Assembly (NCBI RefSeq): GCF_004795105.1
Contig: NZ_SSBL01000013.1
Coordinates: forward strand, 62,001-126,000
DNA from: Streptomyces sp. A0642
GTDB lineage: Bacteria > Actinomycetota > Actinomycetes > Streptomycetales > Streptomycetaceae
Direction: 5' to 3'
DNA length: 64,000 nt
Position 1 is the stretch's first letter; the number at the start of each line of letters is the position of its first letter. The notes below the pieces were generated by a model. That model saw nothing but the letters and a program-made list of their open reading frames with translations, did no database searches and was not told the DNA's origin. The position numbers and the translations under genes were made by a program. Shown here piece after piece: positions 51,144-59,779 of this stretch.

Positions 51144-52388
51144 TCAGAGGGCGGCCGATTTCAGGGGCACGGACGGGTCGGCGACCCGCTCGGGGGCGAG
51201 TTCCACCCCTGATTCGATGAGTTTGCGCCCCTGCGCGAGATCGCGCGGACGGCCGACCGCCAGTACGGCGACGAGCGCGCCGGCACGCAGCCAGCACACC
51301 GTCCACGACGGCTCGGCCGGATCACCGCGCCACACCAGGGCGTCGGCCCCCGCGTGGTGGCCCGCGTACTGGACGAAGCGGCCGAACTGCTCCGACCAGA
51401 AGTAGGGCACGGGGTCGTAGACCGGCAGCCCGTCGCCCTCCCGGGCGGTGAGGGCGGCGGCGACGGTGCGGGGCCCCTGGAGCGCGTTGTCCCAGTGGTG
51501 GACGAGCAGCCGTTCGCCGTACCGGGCCGAGGGGAAGGACGCGCAGTCGCCGACCGCGTAGACGTCGGGGAGCGAGGAGCGCAGCGAGGCGTCGGCGGTC
51601 ACCGACCCGTCCGGGCCGAGCTCGATCCCCGATCCGGCGAGCCAGCGGGTGGCGGGCCGTGCGCCGATGCCGACGACGACCGCGTCCGCCGGGAGCGCGC
51701 GGCCGTCGGCCAGGACCACGCGGCCGGGTTCGACGCGGGCCACCCGAGCGCCGGTGAGGAGGCCGGCGCCGCCCTCGGCGTACCAGCCGGCCATGGGGGC
51801 GGCGACCTCGGCGGGCAGGACGCCGGCGAGCGGGCGGCCGGCGGCCTCCACGACCGTGACCGCGCAGCCGGCCGCGCGGGCGGCGGTGGCGAACTCCGCG
51901 CCGATCCAGCCCGCGCCGACGACCACGACGTCGTGCCGCTGTTCGAGGACCGGACGCAGCCGGGCGGCGTCGTCCAGGGTCCGCAGGAGATGGACTCCCG
52001 GGACGCCCTCGGAGCCGGGCAGCGCCAGGGGTTCGGCTCCCGTGGCGACGACCAGGACGTCGTAGGGCACGGGCCCGTCCGGGGTGTCCAGTTCATGGTC
52101 GGCCGCGCGCAGCCCGGTCACGTCGAGGCCGAGCCGCAGGGTGATGTCCAGGGCCTCGAAGTCGACGTCGAAGGCCGAATGCTCGGCGTTCCCCAGGAGG
52201 ACCGCCTTCGACAGCGGCGGCCGGTCGTACGGCTGATGCGGTTCGGCCCCGATCAGCGTGACGGGGCCGGTGAAGCCCTGTTCCCGCAGGGCGACGGCGG
52301 TCTGCACGCCCGCCATGCCCGCTCCGGCGATCACGACGCGGCGGCGGTGCCGCGGCTCTGTCTCCTGCTGTCCGGTCTGCTCGTCCAC
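51144..52388 (-). CDS. NAD(P)H-dependent FAD oxidoreductase (ferredoxin-reductase-like)
   Basis: 414 residues. Two dinucleotide-binding motifs: V-I-A-G-A-G-M-A-G-V near residue 21 (FAD) and V-V-V-G-A-G-W-I-G-A near 155 (NADH). D-R-P-P-L-S-K in the FAD domain and a C-terminal V-G-D-C-A followed by H-H-W-D-N-A match the BenD/ferredoxin reductase subfamily of pyridine nucleotide-disulfide oxidoreductases (no redox-active disulfide). It probably passes electrons to a ferredoxin, a partner not encoded beside it. GTG start. A palindrome 16 bases upstream of the start is a likely operator. Confidence 0.9.
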   Translation of the reverse strand: MDEQTGQQETEPRHRRRVVIAGAGMAGVQTAVALREQGFTGPVTLIGAEPHQPYDRPPLSKAVLLGNAEHSAFDVDFEALDITLRLGLDVTGLRAADHELDTPDGPVPYDVLVVATGAEPLALPGSEGVPGVHLLRTLDDAARLRPVLEQRHDVVVVGAGWIGAEFATAARAAGCAVTVVEAAGRPLAGVLPAEVAAPMAGWYAEGGAGLLTGARVARVEPGRVVLADGRALPADAVVVGIGARPATRWLAGSGIELGPDGSVTADASLRSSLPDVYAVGDCASFPSARYGERLLVHHWDNALQGPRTVAAALTAREGDGLPVYDPVPYFWSEQFGRFVQYAGHHAGADALVWRGDPAEPSWTVCWLRAGALVAVLAVGRPRDLAQGRKLIESGVELAPERVADPSVPLKSAAL

Positions 52389-52403
52389 TCCTCCACCTTA
52401 AGC

Positions 52404-52422
52404 ACCTGACGCTTCGTCAGGT
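52404..52422 (-). promoter_or_regulatory. Palindrome in front of the flavoprotein gene
   Basis: ACCTGACG / CGTCAGGT (52404-52411 and 52415-52422) with a 3-base spacer. It sits just ahead of the GTG start in the expected promoter or leader, in a region without other strong dyads. It is more compatible with a dimeric repressor site than with a terminator because it precedes the gene. Confidence 0.6.
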
Positions 52423-52516
52423 AAGGGGCTCCCGCATCCCCGCCCCCGGATCGCCTCGCCTCCGCACGCCTCCCCCGCACCTGCGGCTCCCTTGCCCGGG
52501 GCGCGGGGCAACGGTC

Positions 52517-52522
52517 TAGGGT
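52517..52522 (+). promoter_or_regulatory. Candidate thi operon promoter -10
   Basis: TAGGGT (52517-52522) with TTGCCC (52492-52497) 19 bases upstream is a plausible promoter whose start would fall just before the TPP aptamer. The spacing is slightly long. Confidence 0.5.
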
Positions 52523-52535
52523 GGCCGTGCACATC

Positions 52536-52627
52536 ACTCGCGGGAGCCCGGACGCACCGGGCTGAGAGGGAGGCTGGACGGCCTCCGACCGTACGAACCT
52601 GATCCGGGTCATGCCGGCGAAGGGAGG
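52536..52627 (+). promoter_or_regulatory. TPP riboswitch (THI element)
   Basis: Conserved THI-box segments appear in order: CGGGAGCCC, then GGGCTGAGAGGGAGGCT (52559-52575), CGACCGTACGAACCTGATC (52586-52604), CCGGGTCATGCCGGCGAAGG (52604-52623). The last part, GAAGGGAG, also looks like the ribosome-binding site of thiO 12 bases before its ATG. TPP binding would therefore hide the ribosome site and lower thiO-thiS-thiG translation, a mechanism common in actinobacteria (inferred). Confidence 0.96.
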
Positions 52628-52639
52628 GGCTGGACGCCC

Positions 52640-53818
52640 ATGCGCACGCACCGTACGAACGGGTCCGACGTCCTCGTCATCGGGGGCGGGATCATCGGCC
52701 TGGTCACCGCCTGGCGGGCCGCTCAGCGCGGTCTGGCCACCGAGGTCGCCGATCCCGCACCGGGCGGCGGCGCCGCCCGGGTCGCGGCCGGGATGCTGGC
52801 CGCCGTCACCGAGCTCCACTACGGCGAGGAGACGCTGCTCGGCCTCAACCTCGCCTCCGCCGCCCGCTATCCGGCGTTCGCGGCCGAACTGGAGGCGGCG
52901 AGCGGACAGGACGTCGGCTTCCGCGCCTGCGGCACCCTGGCCGTCGCGCTCGACGCCGACGACCGCGCCCATCTGCGCGAACTCCACGCCCTGCACCGCC
53001 GCTCGGGTCTTGAGTCCGAGTGGCTCACCGGCCGGGAGTGCCGCCGCCTGGAGCCGATGCTCGCACCGGGCGTCCGGGGCGGGCTGCGGGTCGACGGCGA
53101 CCACCAGGTCGACCCGCGGCGGCTGGCCGCCGCGCTGCTGACGGCGTGCGAACGGGCCGGGGTCGTCTTCCACCGCCAACGGGCCGACCGGCTCTCGGTC
53201 ACGGGCGGCCGCGCCACCGGAGCCGTACTGGCCGACGGTACGCAGCCGGCCGCCGATCAGGTGGTGCTCGCCGCGGGCAGCCTCAGCGGCCGGCTCGCCG
53301 GGGTGCCCGAGCACGTCATGCCCCCGGTCCGCCCGGTGAAGGGCCAGGTACTGCGGCTGACCGTGCCCGCCGCCTACGCGCCCTTCCTCTCCCGCACCGT
53401 GCGGGCCGTGGTCCGGGGCAGCCACGTCTATCTCGTACCGCGCGAGAACGGCGAGCTGGTCGTCGGCGCCACCAGCGAGGAGATGGGCTGGGACACCACC
53501 GTCACGGCGGGCGGCGTGTACGAGCTGCTGCGCGACGCACACGAGCTGGTGCCCGGCATCACCGAGCTGCCGCTCACCGAGACCCTCGCCGGACTGCGCC
53601 CCGCCACCCCCGACAACGCCCCGCTGCTCGGCCGCACCGCGCTGCCCGGCCTCCACCTCGCCACCGGCCATCACCGCAACGGGGTGCTGCTCACCCCCGT
53701 GACCGGGGACGCCATGGCGCAGCTGCTGACCGGCGGCGAGCTGCCCGAGGTGGCCCGCCCCTTCTCCCCCGGCCGTTTCTCACCCGCCGCCCCCGTACGT
53801 CAGGAGCAGCCCGCATGA
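52640..53818 (+). CDS. thiO: ThiO, glycine oxidase
   Basis: 392 residues. A FAD-dependent amino acid oxidase producing dehydroglycine for thiazole formation. It starts with V-L-V-I-G-G-G-I-I-G-L-V-T-A-W-R-A-A. Family motifs include A-A-G-M-L-A-A-V-T-E near residue 55 and the C-terminal T-G-H-H-R-N-G-V-L-L-T-P-V-T-G. Length is normal. It overlaps thiS by 4 bases (ATGA), so it is coupled. It is the first gene under the TPP riboswitch. Confidence 0.94.
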   Translation: MRTHRTNGSDVLVIGGGIIGLVTAWRAAQRGLATEVADPAPGGGAARVAAGMLAAVTELHYGEETLLGLNLASAARYPAFAAELEAASGQDVGFRACGTLAVALDADDRAHLRELHALHRRSGLESEWLTGRECRRLEPMLAPGVRGGLRVDGDHQVDPRRLAAALLTACERAGVVFHRQRADRLSVTGGRATGAVLADGTQPAADQVVLAAGSLSGRLAGVPEHVMPPVRPVKGQVLRLTVPAAYAPFLSRTVRAVVRGSHVYLVPRENGELVVGATSEEMGWDTTVTAGGVYELLRDAHELVPGITELPLTETLAGLRPATPDNAPLLGRTALPGLHLATGHHRNGVLLTPVTGDAMAQLLTGGELPEVARPFSPGRFSPAAPVRQEQPA

Positions 53819-54045
53819 CCGAGCCCGCGCCCCTCTCCGGCTCCGTGACCGTCTCCGTGAACGGCGATCCGGTCGCCGTGGCCGACGGCACCACCCTCGA
53901 CGCCCTCGTCGCCTCGATGACCGGTGCGCCCTCGGGCGTCGCGGCCGCCCTGAACGAGACCGTCGTCCCGCGCGGCCAGTGGGCCGCGGCCACGCTCACC
54001 GACGGGGACCGGGTCGAGGTCCTCACCGCGGTCCAGGGAGGCTGA
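53815..54045 (+). CDS. thiS: ThiS, sulfur carrier protein
   Basis: 76 residues with a ubiquitin-like fold, ending in the essential Gly-Gly (A-V-Q-G-G) that becomes a thiocarboxylate to supply thiazole sulfur. V-N-G-D-P-V-A-V-A-D-G-T-T-L is the standard ThiS opening; the length is at the upper end of the family because of about 10 extra N-terminal residues. It overlaps thiO by 4 bases, and thiG starts 2 bases after the stop. Confidence 0.94.
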   Translation: MTEPAPLSGSVTVSVNGDPVAVADGTTLDALVASMTGAPSGVAAALNETVVPRGQWAAATLTDGDRVEVLTAVQGG

Positions 54046-54047
54046 CC

Positions 54048-54842
<795 letters not shown>

Positions 54843-55022
54843 ACCGGGGCCGGCCCGTACGCCCCGTACGTGAGGCGGATCTCATCTCCTCGCGCCCCTC
54901 GCGTCCCGGCCCCCGGGGTGCGGCCCTTCCGGGGCGGTGGATCGCATGTCCCTGTCACGGCTCGGCTGCAGTACGGTCCCGGCCAGTCGGGCGTGTCCGC
55001 GGTGGCTCGTAGACTCGGCTGC

Positions 55023-56936
55023 GTGGATACGACCCTCCAGGACCCTCTCGTCGGGCAGCTGCTCGACGGCCGCTACCGCGTCGATGCCCGCATCGCCGTG
55101 GGCGGCATGGCCACGGTCTACCGGGCCATGGACACCCGGCTCGACCGGGTGCTCGCCCTCAAGGTGATGCACCCGGCGCTCGCGACCGACGCCTCGTTCG
55201 TCGAGCGCTTCATCCGCGAGGCCAAGTCGGTGGCCCGGCTCGCGCACCCCAATGTGGTCGCGGTCTTCGACCAGGGCGCCCAGGGTCAGTACGTGTACCT
55301 CGCGATGGAGTACGTGGCGGGGTGCACGCTGCGCGACGTCCTGCGCGAGCGGGGCGCTCTGCAGCCGCGCGCCGCCCTGGACATCCTGGAACCGGTGCTC
55401 GCCGCCCTGGGCGCCGCGCACCGGGCGGGCTTCGTCCACCGGGACATGAAGCCGGAGAACGTGCTGATAGGCGATGACGGCCGGGTCAAGGTCGCCGACT
55501 TCGGCCTGGTCCGTGCCGTCGGCTCGGTCACGAACACCACCGGGACCATCCTGGGGACCGTCTCGTATCTCGCCCCCGAACAGATCGAGCACGGCACCGC
55601 CGACACCCGCGCCGACGTGTACGCGTGCGGGGTCGTGCTGTACGAGATGCTGACGGGCGGCAAGCCCCACGCCGGGGACACCCCCGCCCAGGTCATCTAC
55701 CAGCACCTCAACGAGGACGTGCCCGCCCCGTCGGCCGTCGTCCCGGGCCTGGCGGCGGTGCTCGACGAGCTGGTGGCGAGCGCCACCGCCCGTGACCCCG
55801 CGGCCCGCCCGTTCGACGCCGTGGCGCTGCTCGCGGAGGCCCGCGTGGCCCGGGCCCGCCTCGGCGAGGCTCAGCTGGACGCCGTGCCGCCGCAGGCCCT
55901 GGCCGAGGTGCGCGACGGCGCCGACGACCGCACGAGCGTGATCCCGCGGGTGCTCCCGGCGGACCAGGGCACCGCACACCACACGAGCCGGCTGGAGATG
56001 CCCCCGCAGCCGCCGCCCTCCCGCCGCACGGCGTCGCGCCGGGGGAGGCCGCCGCGCGCTGTCGTCGCGGTGGTCGTCGCCGTCCTGCTCGTCCTGGGGG
56101 TCGGCGGTGGTGTCTGGTACATCAACTCAGGGCAGTTCACCCGGGTCCCCGCACTGCTGGGCCAGACGGAGAAGGCTGCCAGGGAACGGCTCTCGGACGA
56201 GGGTCTGGAGCTGAAGGGCGTGCGGCGGGCCTACAGCGACACCGTCGAGCGCGGCAAGGTGATCAGCAGCGACCCGAAGCCGGGCGCCCGGATCCGGGGC
56301 AACGACTCGGTCTCGCTGGTCCTCTCGCGCGGCCCGGAGATCGTGACGGTCCCCGATGTCCACGGCGTCGCGCTCGCCGGGGCCAGACGCTCGCTCGAGA
56401 AGCGGGGCCTGGTGCCCGGCATGGTCACCAAGGAGTTCAGCGACGACGTGAGCGCCGGCGAGGTCGTGCGTACGGAACCCGAGGCGGGCGCCGAACGCCA
56501 CGCGGACTCCGCGGTCGCGCTCGTGGTCTCCAAGGGGAGCCCGGTCGACGTCCCCGATGTCACCGGCGAGTCGGTCGACGACGCCACGGCGGAGCTGGAG
56601 GACGCCGGCCTGGAGGTCGTCGTCGCACCCGGCAGGATCAACTCGCCGGAGGACGAGGGCACCGTCGCCCGCCAGTCGGTCGAGGAGGGCGCCGAGGCGG
56701 CCGAGGGAGACACCGTCACGCTGACGGTCTCCAAGGGCCCGCAGATGATCGACGTCCCGGACGTCACCGGCAAGGACGTCGACGACGCCCGCGGCGAGCT
56801 GGAGGACGCGGGGTTCGAGGTCAAGGTCGACCGCCCGTTCCTCTCCTTCAGCGACACCATCGAGAGCCAGTCCGTCGACGGCGGCGACCAGGCCCCCGAG
56901 GGCAGCACCATCACCATCAGGACCAAGGGGCTGTAG
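55023..56936 (+). CDS. PASTA-domain Ser/Thr protein kinase (PknB/PknL-like)
   Basis: 637 residues. An N-terminal kinase domain (about 17-280): ATP-binding Lys in A-L-K-V (K47), catalytic Asp D141 in H-R-D-M-K-P-E-N, D-F-G at D159, activation loop with N-T-T-G-T-I-L-G-T-V. A single membrane helix (about 345-367) separates it from four extracellular PASTA repeats, each starting V-P-x-(V/L)-x-G (about 371, 440, 508 and 577). PASTA repeats bind muropeptides or lipid II, linking the kinase to wall state. The GTG start lies 8 bases after a TAGACT -10 box (55010-55015), so the mRNA appears leaderless. The nearby Rv2175c-like gene is a plausible substrate by mycobacterial analogy. Confidence 0.93.
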   Translation: MDTTLQDPLVGQLLDGRYRVDARIAVGGMATVYRAMDTRLDRVLALKVMHPALATDASFVERFIREAKSVARLAHPNVVAVFDQGAQGQYVYLAMEYVAGCTLRDVLRERGALQPRAALDILEPVLAALGAAHRAGFVHRDMKPENVLIGDDGRVKVADFGLVRAVGSVTNTTGTILGTVSYLAPEQIEHGTADTRADVYACGVVLYEMLTGGKPHAGDTPAQVIYQHLNEDVPAPSAVVPGLAAVLDELVASATARDPAARPFDAVALLAEARVARARLGEAQLDAVPPQALAEVRDGADDRTSVIPRVLPADQGTAHHTSRLEMPPQPPPSRRTASRRGRPPRAVVAVVVAVLLVLGVGGGVWYINSGQFTRVPALLGQTEKAARERLSDEGLELKGVRRAYSDTVERGKVISSDPKPGARIRGNDSVSLVLSRGPEIVTVPDVHGVALAGARRSLEKRGLVPGMVTKEFSDDVSAGEVVRTEPEAGAERHADSAVALVVSKGSPVDVPDVTGESVDDATAELEDAGLEVVVAPGRINSPEDEGTVARQSVEEGAEAAEGDTVTLTVSKGPQMIDVPDVTGKDVDDARGELEDAGFEVKVDRPFLSFSDTIESQSVDGGDQAPEGSTITIRTKGL

Positions 56937-57106
56937 GTCCTGTCCGGAGTCCCGCGTCCGCGCCCCGGCACGCACGCTCGCCGCGCGCGGCCGCAGGACC
57001 GGTGACTCCCCCATGGCCTACGGCCCCCCACCGACAGCACGCGCCGACCACCGCTGCGCCCGCCCTCCGCGCGGACGACGCGGGACTCCAGACAGGACCC
57101 CTCCCT

Positions 57107-57964
57107 ATGCGTAACCCCGTCGGTGGCCACATTCCGGTGGCCGGCGGCCTCTCCAAGGCAGGCCTGCCCTACGCGCGCGAGATGGGCGCGGAGGCCGTCC
57201 AGGTCTTCGTGGCCAATCCGCGCGGCTGGGCGACCCCGGTCGGCAACCCGGTGCAGGACGAGCTGTTCCGGACCGAGTGCGCCACCGAGTCCCTACCGGC
57301 GTACGTCCACGCCCCGTACTTGATCAACTTCGGCTCGCACACCCCGGCGACCGTGGAGCGGTCCGTGGACTCCCTGCGGCATTCGCTGCGCCGGGCGCGC
57401 GAGATCGGTGCCCTGGGCGTCGTGGTGCACACCGGCTCGGCGACCAACGGCCGGCCGCGGGAGGAGGCGCTGGCGCAGGTGCGGACCCACATGCTGCCGC
57501 TGCTGGACGAGCTGACGCACGACGACGACCCGTTCCTGCTGCTGGAGTCGACCGCGGGGCAGGGTTTCTCGCTCTGCTCGCGCACCTGGGACTTCGGCCC
57601 GTACTTCGACGCGCTCGACGCCCATCCGAAGCTCGGCGTCTGTCTCGACACCTGCCACATCTTCGCGGCGGGACACGACCTGGCGGGCCCGGCCGGCATG
57701 AAGGAGACCCTGGACCTGCTGGTGGGGACGGTCGGCGAGGGGCGGCTGAAGCTGATCCACGCCAATGACTCCAAGGACGTGACCGGGGCGCACAAGGACC
57801 GGCACGAGAACATCGGCGCGGGTCACATCGGCGAGGAGCCGTTCCGGGAGCTGTTCTCCCACCCGGCCACCGAGGGCGTTCCGCTGATCATCGAGACTCC
57901 GGGCGGCAAGGAGGGCCATGCGGCCGACGTGGCCCGGCTGAAGGAGCTGCGCGGCGCGGGCTGA
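57107..57964 (+). CDS. nfo: Endonuclease IV (AP endonuclease 2 family)
   Basis: 285 residues. It cleaves DNA at abasic sites using a trinuclear zinc site. Family motifs: H-A-P-Y-L-I-N-F-G-S, V-V-H-T-G-S, L-L-E-S-T-A-G-Q-G, C-L-D-T-C-H-I-F-A-A-G, H-A-N-D-S-K, then D-R-H-E-N-I-G-A-G-H-I-G and I-I-E-T-P-G-G. The N terminus G-G-H-I-P-V-A-G-G-L is also conserved. ATG 57107 is taken because upstream sequence in frame is unlike the family. Confidence 0.94.
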   Translation: MRNPVGGHIPVAGGLSKAGLPYAREMGAEAVQVFVANPRGWATPVGNPVQDELFRTECATESLPAYVHAPYLINFGSHTPATVERSVDSLRHSLRRAREIGALGVVVHTGSATNGRPREEALAQVRTHMLPLLDELTHDDDPFLLLESTAGQGFSLCSRTWDFGPYFDALDAHPKLGVCLDTCHIFAAGHDLAGPAGMKETLDLLVGTVGEGRLKLIHANDSKDVTGAHKDRHENIGAGHIGEEPFRELFSHPATEGVPLIIETPGGKEGHAADVARLKELRGAG

Positions 57965-57973
57965 GCGGGTCCG

Positions 57974-58003
57974 GGCGCCGGGGAGGCGGTGCCCCGGGGC
58001 GCC
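57974..58003. terminator. GC-rich hairpin between convergent genes
   Basis: GGCGCCGGGG (57974-57983) can pair with CCCC..GGCGCC (57992-58003) with a two-base bulge. It lies between the convergent nfo and sulfite-oxidase-like genes. Confidence 0.55.
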
Positions 58004-58004
58004 T

Positions 58005-58637
58005 TCAGAGCTCGGGGCCCTCCCCGGGCTCCTCCTGGTAGGAGTAGCGCTGTTCCTTCCACGGATCGCCGATGTTGTGGTAGCCGCGCTCCTCCCAGAA
58101 GCCACGGCGGTCGGCGGTCATGTACTCGATGCCCCGGACCCACTTGGGCCCCTTCCAGGCGTACAGATGCGGGACGACGAGCCGGAGCGGGAAGCCGTGT
58201 TCGGCGGTCAGCAGCTCGCCGCCCTTGTGGGTGGCGAACAGGGACCGCTCGGAGGTGAAGTCGTCGAGCCGGAGGTTCGAGCTGAAGCCGTACTCCGCCC
58301 AGACCATCACATGGGTCACCTGCGGCGCGGGGGGCGCGAGCGCCACGACGTCACGCGCGAGGACTCCGCCCCACTCGGCGCCGAGCATGCTGAACTTGGT
58401 CACGCAGTGCAGGTCGGCGACGACCGAGGAGAACGGCAGCGCGGAGAATTCCCGGTGGTTCCAGCAGTGCTTGTCGCCATCCGCGGTGGCTCCGAAGACC
58501 CGGAATTCCCAGCGGTCCGGCTTGAACTTGGGCACCGGCCCGTAATGGGTAACCGGCCAGCCACGCTGCAGGCGCTGTCCCGGCGGAAGCTCGGACTGCT
58601 CTGCTGCGCGGTGTTCCCGGCTTTCCGGCTGACCCAT
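58005..58637 (-). CDS. Sulfite-oxidase-like molybdopterin oxidoreductase
   Basis: 210 residues. The molybdopterin-binding core of the sulfite oxidase/YedY superfamily without a heme or dimerisation domain. The molybdenum-ligating Cys is in D-L-H-C-V-T-K-F-S. Family elements W-G-G-V, G-F-P-L-R-L-V-V-P-H and Y-A-W-K-G-P-K-W-V-R-G-I-E are clear. There is no signal peptide or Tat motif at the visible start, so it is probably cytoplasmic; the substrate is unknown. The start ATG (MGQPES) is about 155 bases from the divergent bfr. Confidence 0.9.
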   Translation of the reverse strand: MGQPESREHRAAEQSELPPGQRLQRGWPVTHYGPVPKFKPDRWEFRVFGATADGDKHCWNHREFSALPFSSVVADLHCVTKFSMLGAEWGGVLARDVVALAPPAPQVTHVMVWAEYGFSSNLRLDDFTSERSLFATHKGGELLTAEHGFPLRLVVPHLYAWKGPKWVRGIEYMTADRRGFWEERGYHNIGDPWKEQRYSYQEEPGEGPEL

Positions 58638-58791
58638 GACTCCATGGTGACAGACAGGCAGGGGTGGTCATGACCAGGGCAGAGGCGATTCGGGCAACTC
58701 ATACTAAGCGTGCACTTACTGGACGCTCACCGGGTGCGATGCGAGGATGCGGCCAACGTGCCCAGTTCACCGGTTGGAAGGAGCCTCTGCG

Positions 58792-59271
58792 ATGCAGGGC
58801 GACCCCGAGGTCCTCGAGTTCCTGAACGAACAGCTGACCGCCGAATTGACTGCCATCAATCAGTACTTCCTGCATGCGAAGATGCAGGACAACTTCGGCT
58901 GGACGAAGCTCGCGAAGTACACGCGCTCCGAGTCCTTCGACGAGATGAAGCACGCCGAGATCCTGACCGACCGCATCCTCTTCCTGGACGGACTGCCGAA
59001 CTACCAGCGCCTCTTCCATGTGCGGGTGGGCCAGACGGTCACCGAGATGTTCCAGGCGGACCGCCAGGTCGAGGTGGAGGCGATCGACCGCCTCAAGCGC
59101 GGCATCGAGCTGATGCGCAACAAGGGCGACATCACGTCCGCGAACATCTTCGAGTCGATCCTGGCGGACGAGGAACACCACATCGACTACCTGGACACCC
59201 AGCTGGAACTCGTCGAGAAGCTGGGCGAGCCGCTCTACATCGCGCAGCTGATCGAGCAGCCGGAGAGCTGA
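58792..59271 (+). CDS. bfr: Bacterioferritin
   Basis: 159 residues. A 24-mer iron-storage protein. All ferroxidase ligands are present at standard positions: E18, E51, H54, E94, E127 and H130; the heme ligand Met is M52. The ATG has GAAGGAG at 7 bases. It is convergent with the bacterioferritin-associated ferredoxin gene, 21 bases apart, linking iron storage with release. I do not see an obvious iron box in front of bfr. Confidence 0.97.
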   Translation: MQGDPEVLEFLNEQLTAELTAINQYFLHAKMQDNFGWTKLAKYTRSESFDEMKHAEILTDRILFLDGLPNYQRLFHVRVGQTVTEMFQADRQVEVEAIDRLKRGIELMRNKGDITSANIFESILADEEHHIDYLDTQLELVEKLGEPLYIAQLIEQPES

Positions 59272-59292
59272 CCCGCCCGTCCGCCCCCTGGC

Positions 59293-59610
59293 TCAGGCAG
59301 CCTCGGGAAACGCGAGGGGCCGGGCGGGGATGCCGGGAACGGGGCCGGTGCCGGGGCCGATGCGCTGAGCGGCATCGGGAGCGGTACCGGCCGTGACACG
59401 GTCCGCGGCGTCCGGCGTCCGCTTCCGGTCGAGCAGCTCACCGCGCGCGCAGGCCCCGCGGCCGAGCATCGCCTGGATGGTGCGGACGCATCCGCCGCAG
59501 TCGGTCCCCGCCTTGCAGGCGGAGGCTATCTGGCGGGGCGTACAGGCGCCTTCTTCCGCATGCTTCTTGACCTGCTGCTCCGTAACGCCGAAGCACGAGC
59601 AGACGTACAT
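59293..59610 (-). CDS. bfd: Bacterioferritin-associated ferredoxin
   Basis: 105 residues. The N-terminal 55 residues form the BFD [2Fe-2S] domain with M-Y-V-C-S-C-F-G-V-T and, later, C-K-A-G-T-D-C-G-G-C, giving the four cluster cysteines (CxC and CxxC). A Pro/Ala/Gly-rich tail of about 50 residues follows, longer than the ~64 residues of E. coli Bfd. It should deliver electrons to Bfr for iron release. ATG 59610 is preferred (GGGAGGTG at 8 bases) over GTG 59619. An iron box lies upstream. Confidence 0.93.
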   Translation of the reverse strand: MYVCSCFGVTEQQVKKHAEEGACTPRQIASACKAGTDCGGCVRTIQAMLGRGACARGELLDRKRTPDAADRVTAGTAPDAAQRIGPGTGPVPGIPARPLAFPEAA

Positions 59611-59655
59611 GCGGTTCACCTCCCGGCGGGATGGATCGTGGGTGCCGCCCCGTTA

Positions 59656-59674
59656 ATCGGTGAGGCTAACCTAA
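59656..59674 (-). promoter_or_regulatory. Iron box (DmdR1/IdeR-type operator) of bfd
   Basis: Read on the minus strand, TTAGGTTAGCCTCACCGAT matches 16 of 19 positions of the IdeR/DmdR consensus form TTAGGTTAGGCTCACCTAA. It lies 46 bases upstream of the bfd start, in promoter position. Expected logic: iron-loaded regulator represses bfd; iron shortage derepresses it. Confidence 0.85.
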
Positions 59675-59715
59675 CCTTACCCGCCGCTCAAGGCCGCCAA
59701 AAGCCCCGGAACGCC

Positions 59716-59752
59716 CTGTGGGGCACGGATCACATCGATCCGTGCCCCACAG
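59716..59752 (-). terminator. Terminator of the DAHP synthase gene
   Basis: A perfect 16-bp stem (CTGTGGGGCACGGATC, arms 59716-59731 and 59737-59752) with a 5-nt loop, 27 bases past the stop. Confidence 0.92.
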
Positions 59753-59779
59753 TCGTACGTGCGCTGCGTTCGGTGACGC

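Noticed and set aside
51144..52388. Member of the thiamine operon
   Set aside because: It is on the opposite strand from thiO, has its own palindrome and start, and its family (ferredoxin reductase-like) has no role in thiazole synthesis.
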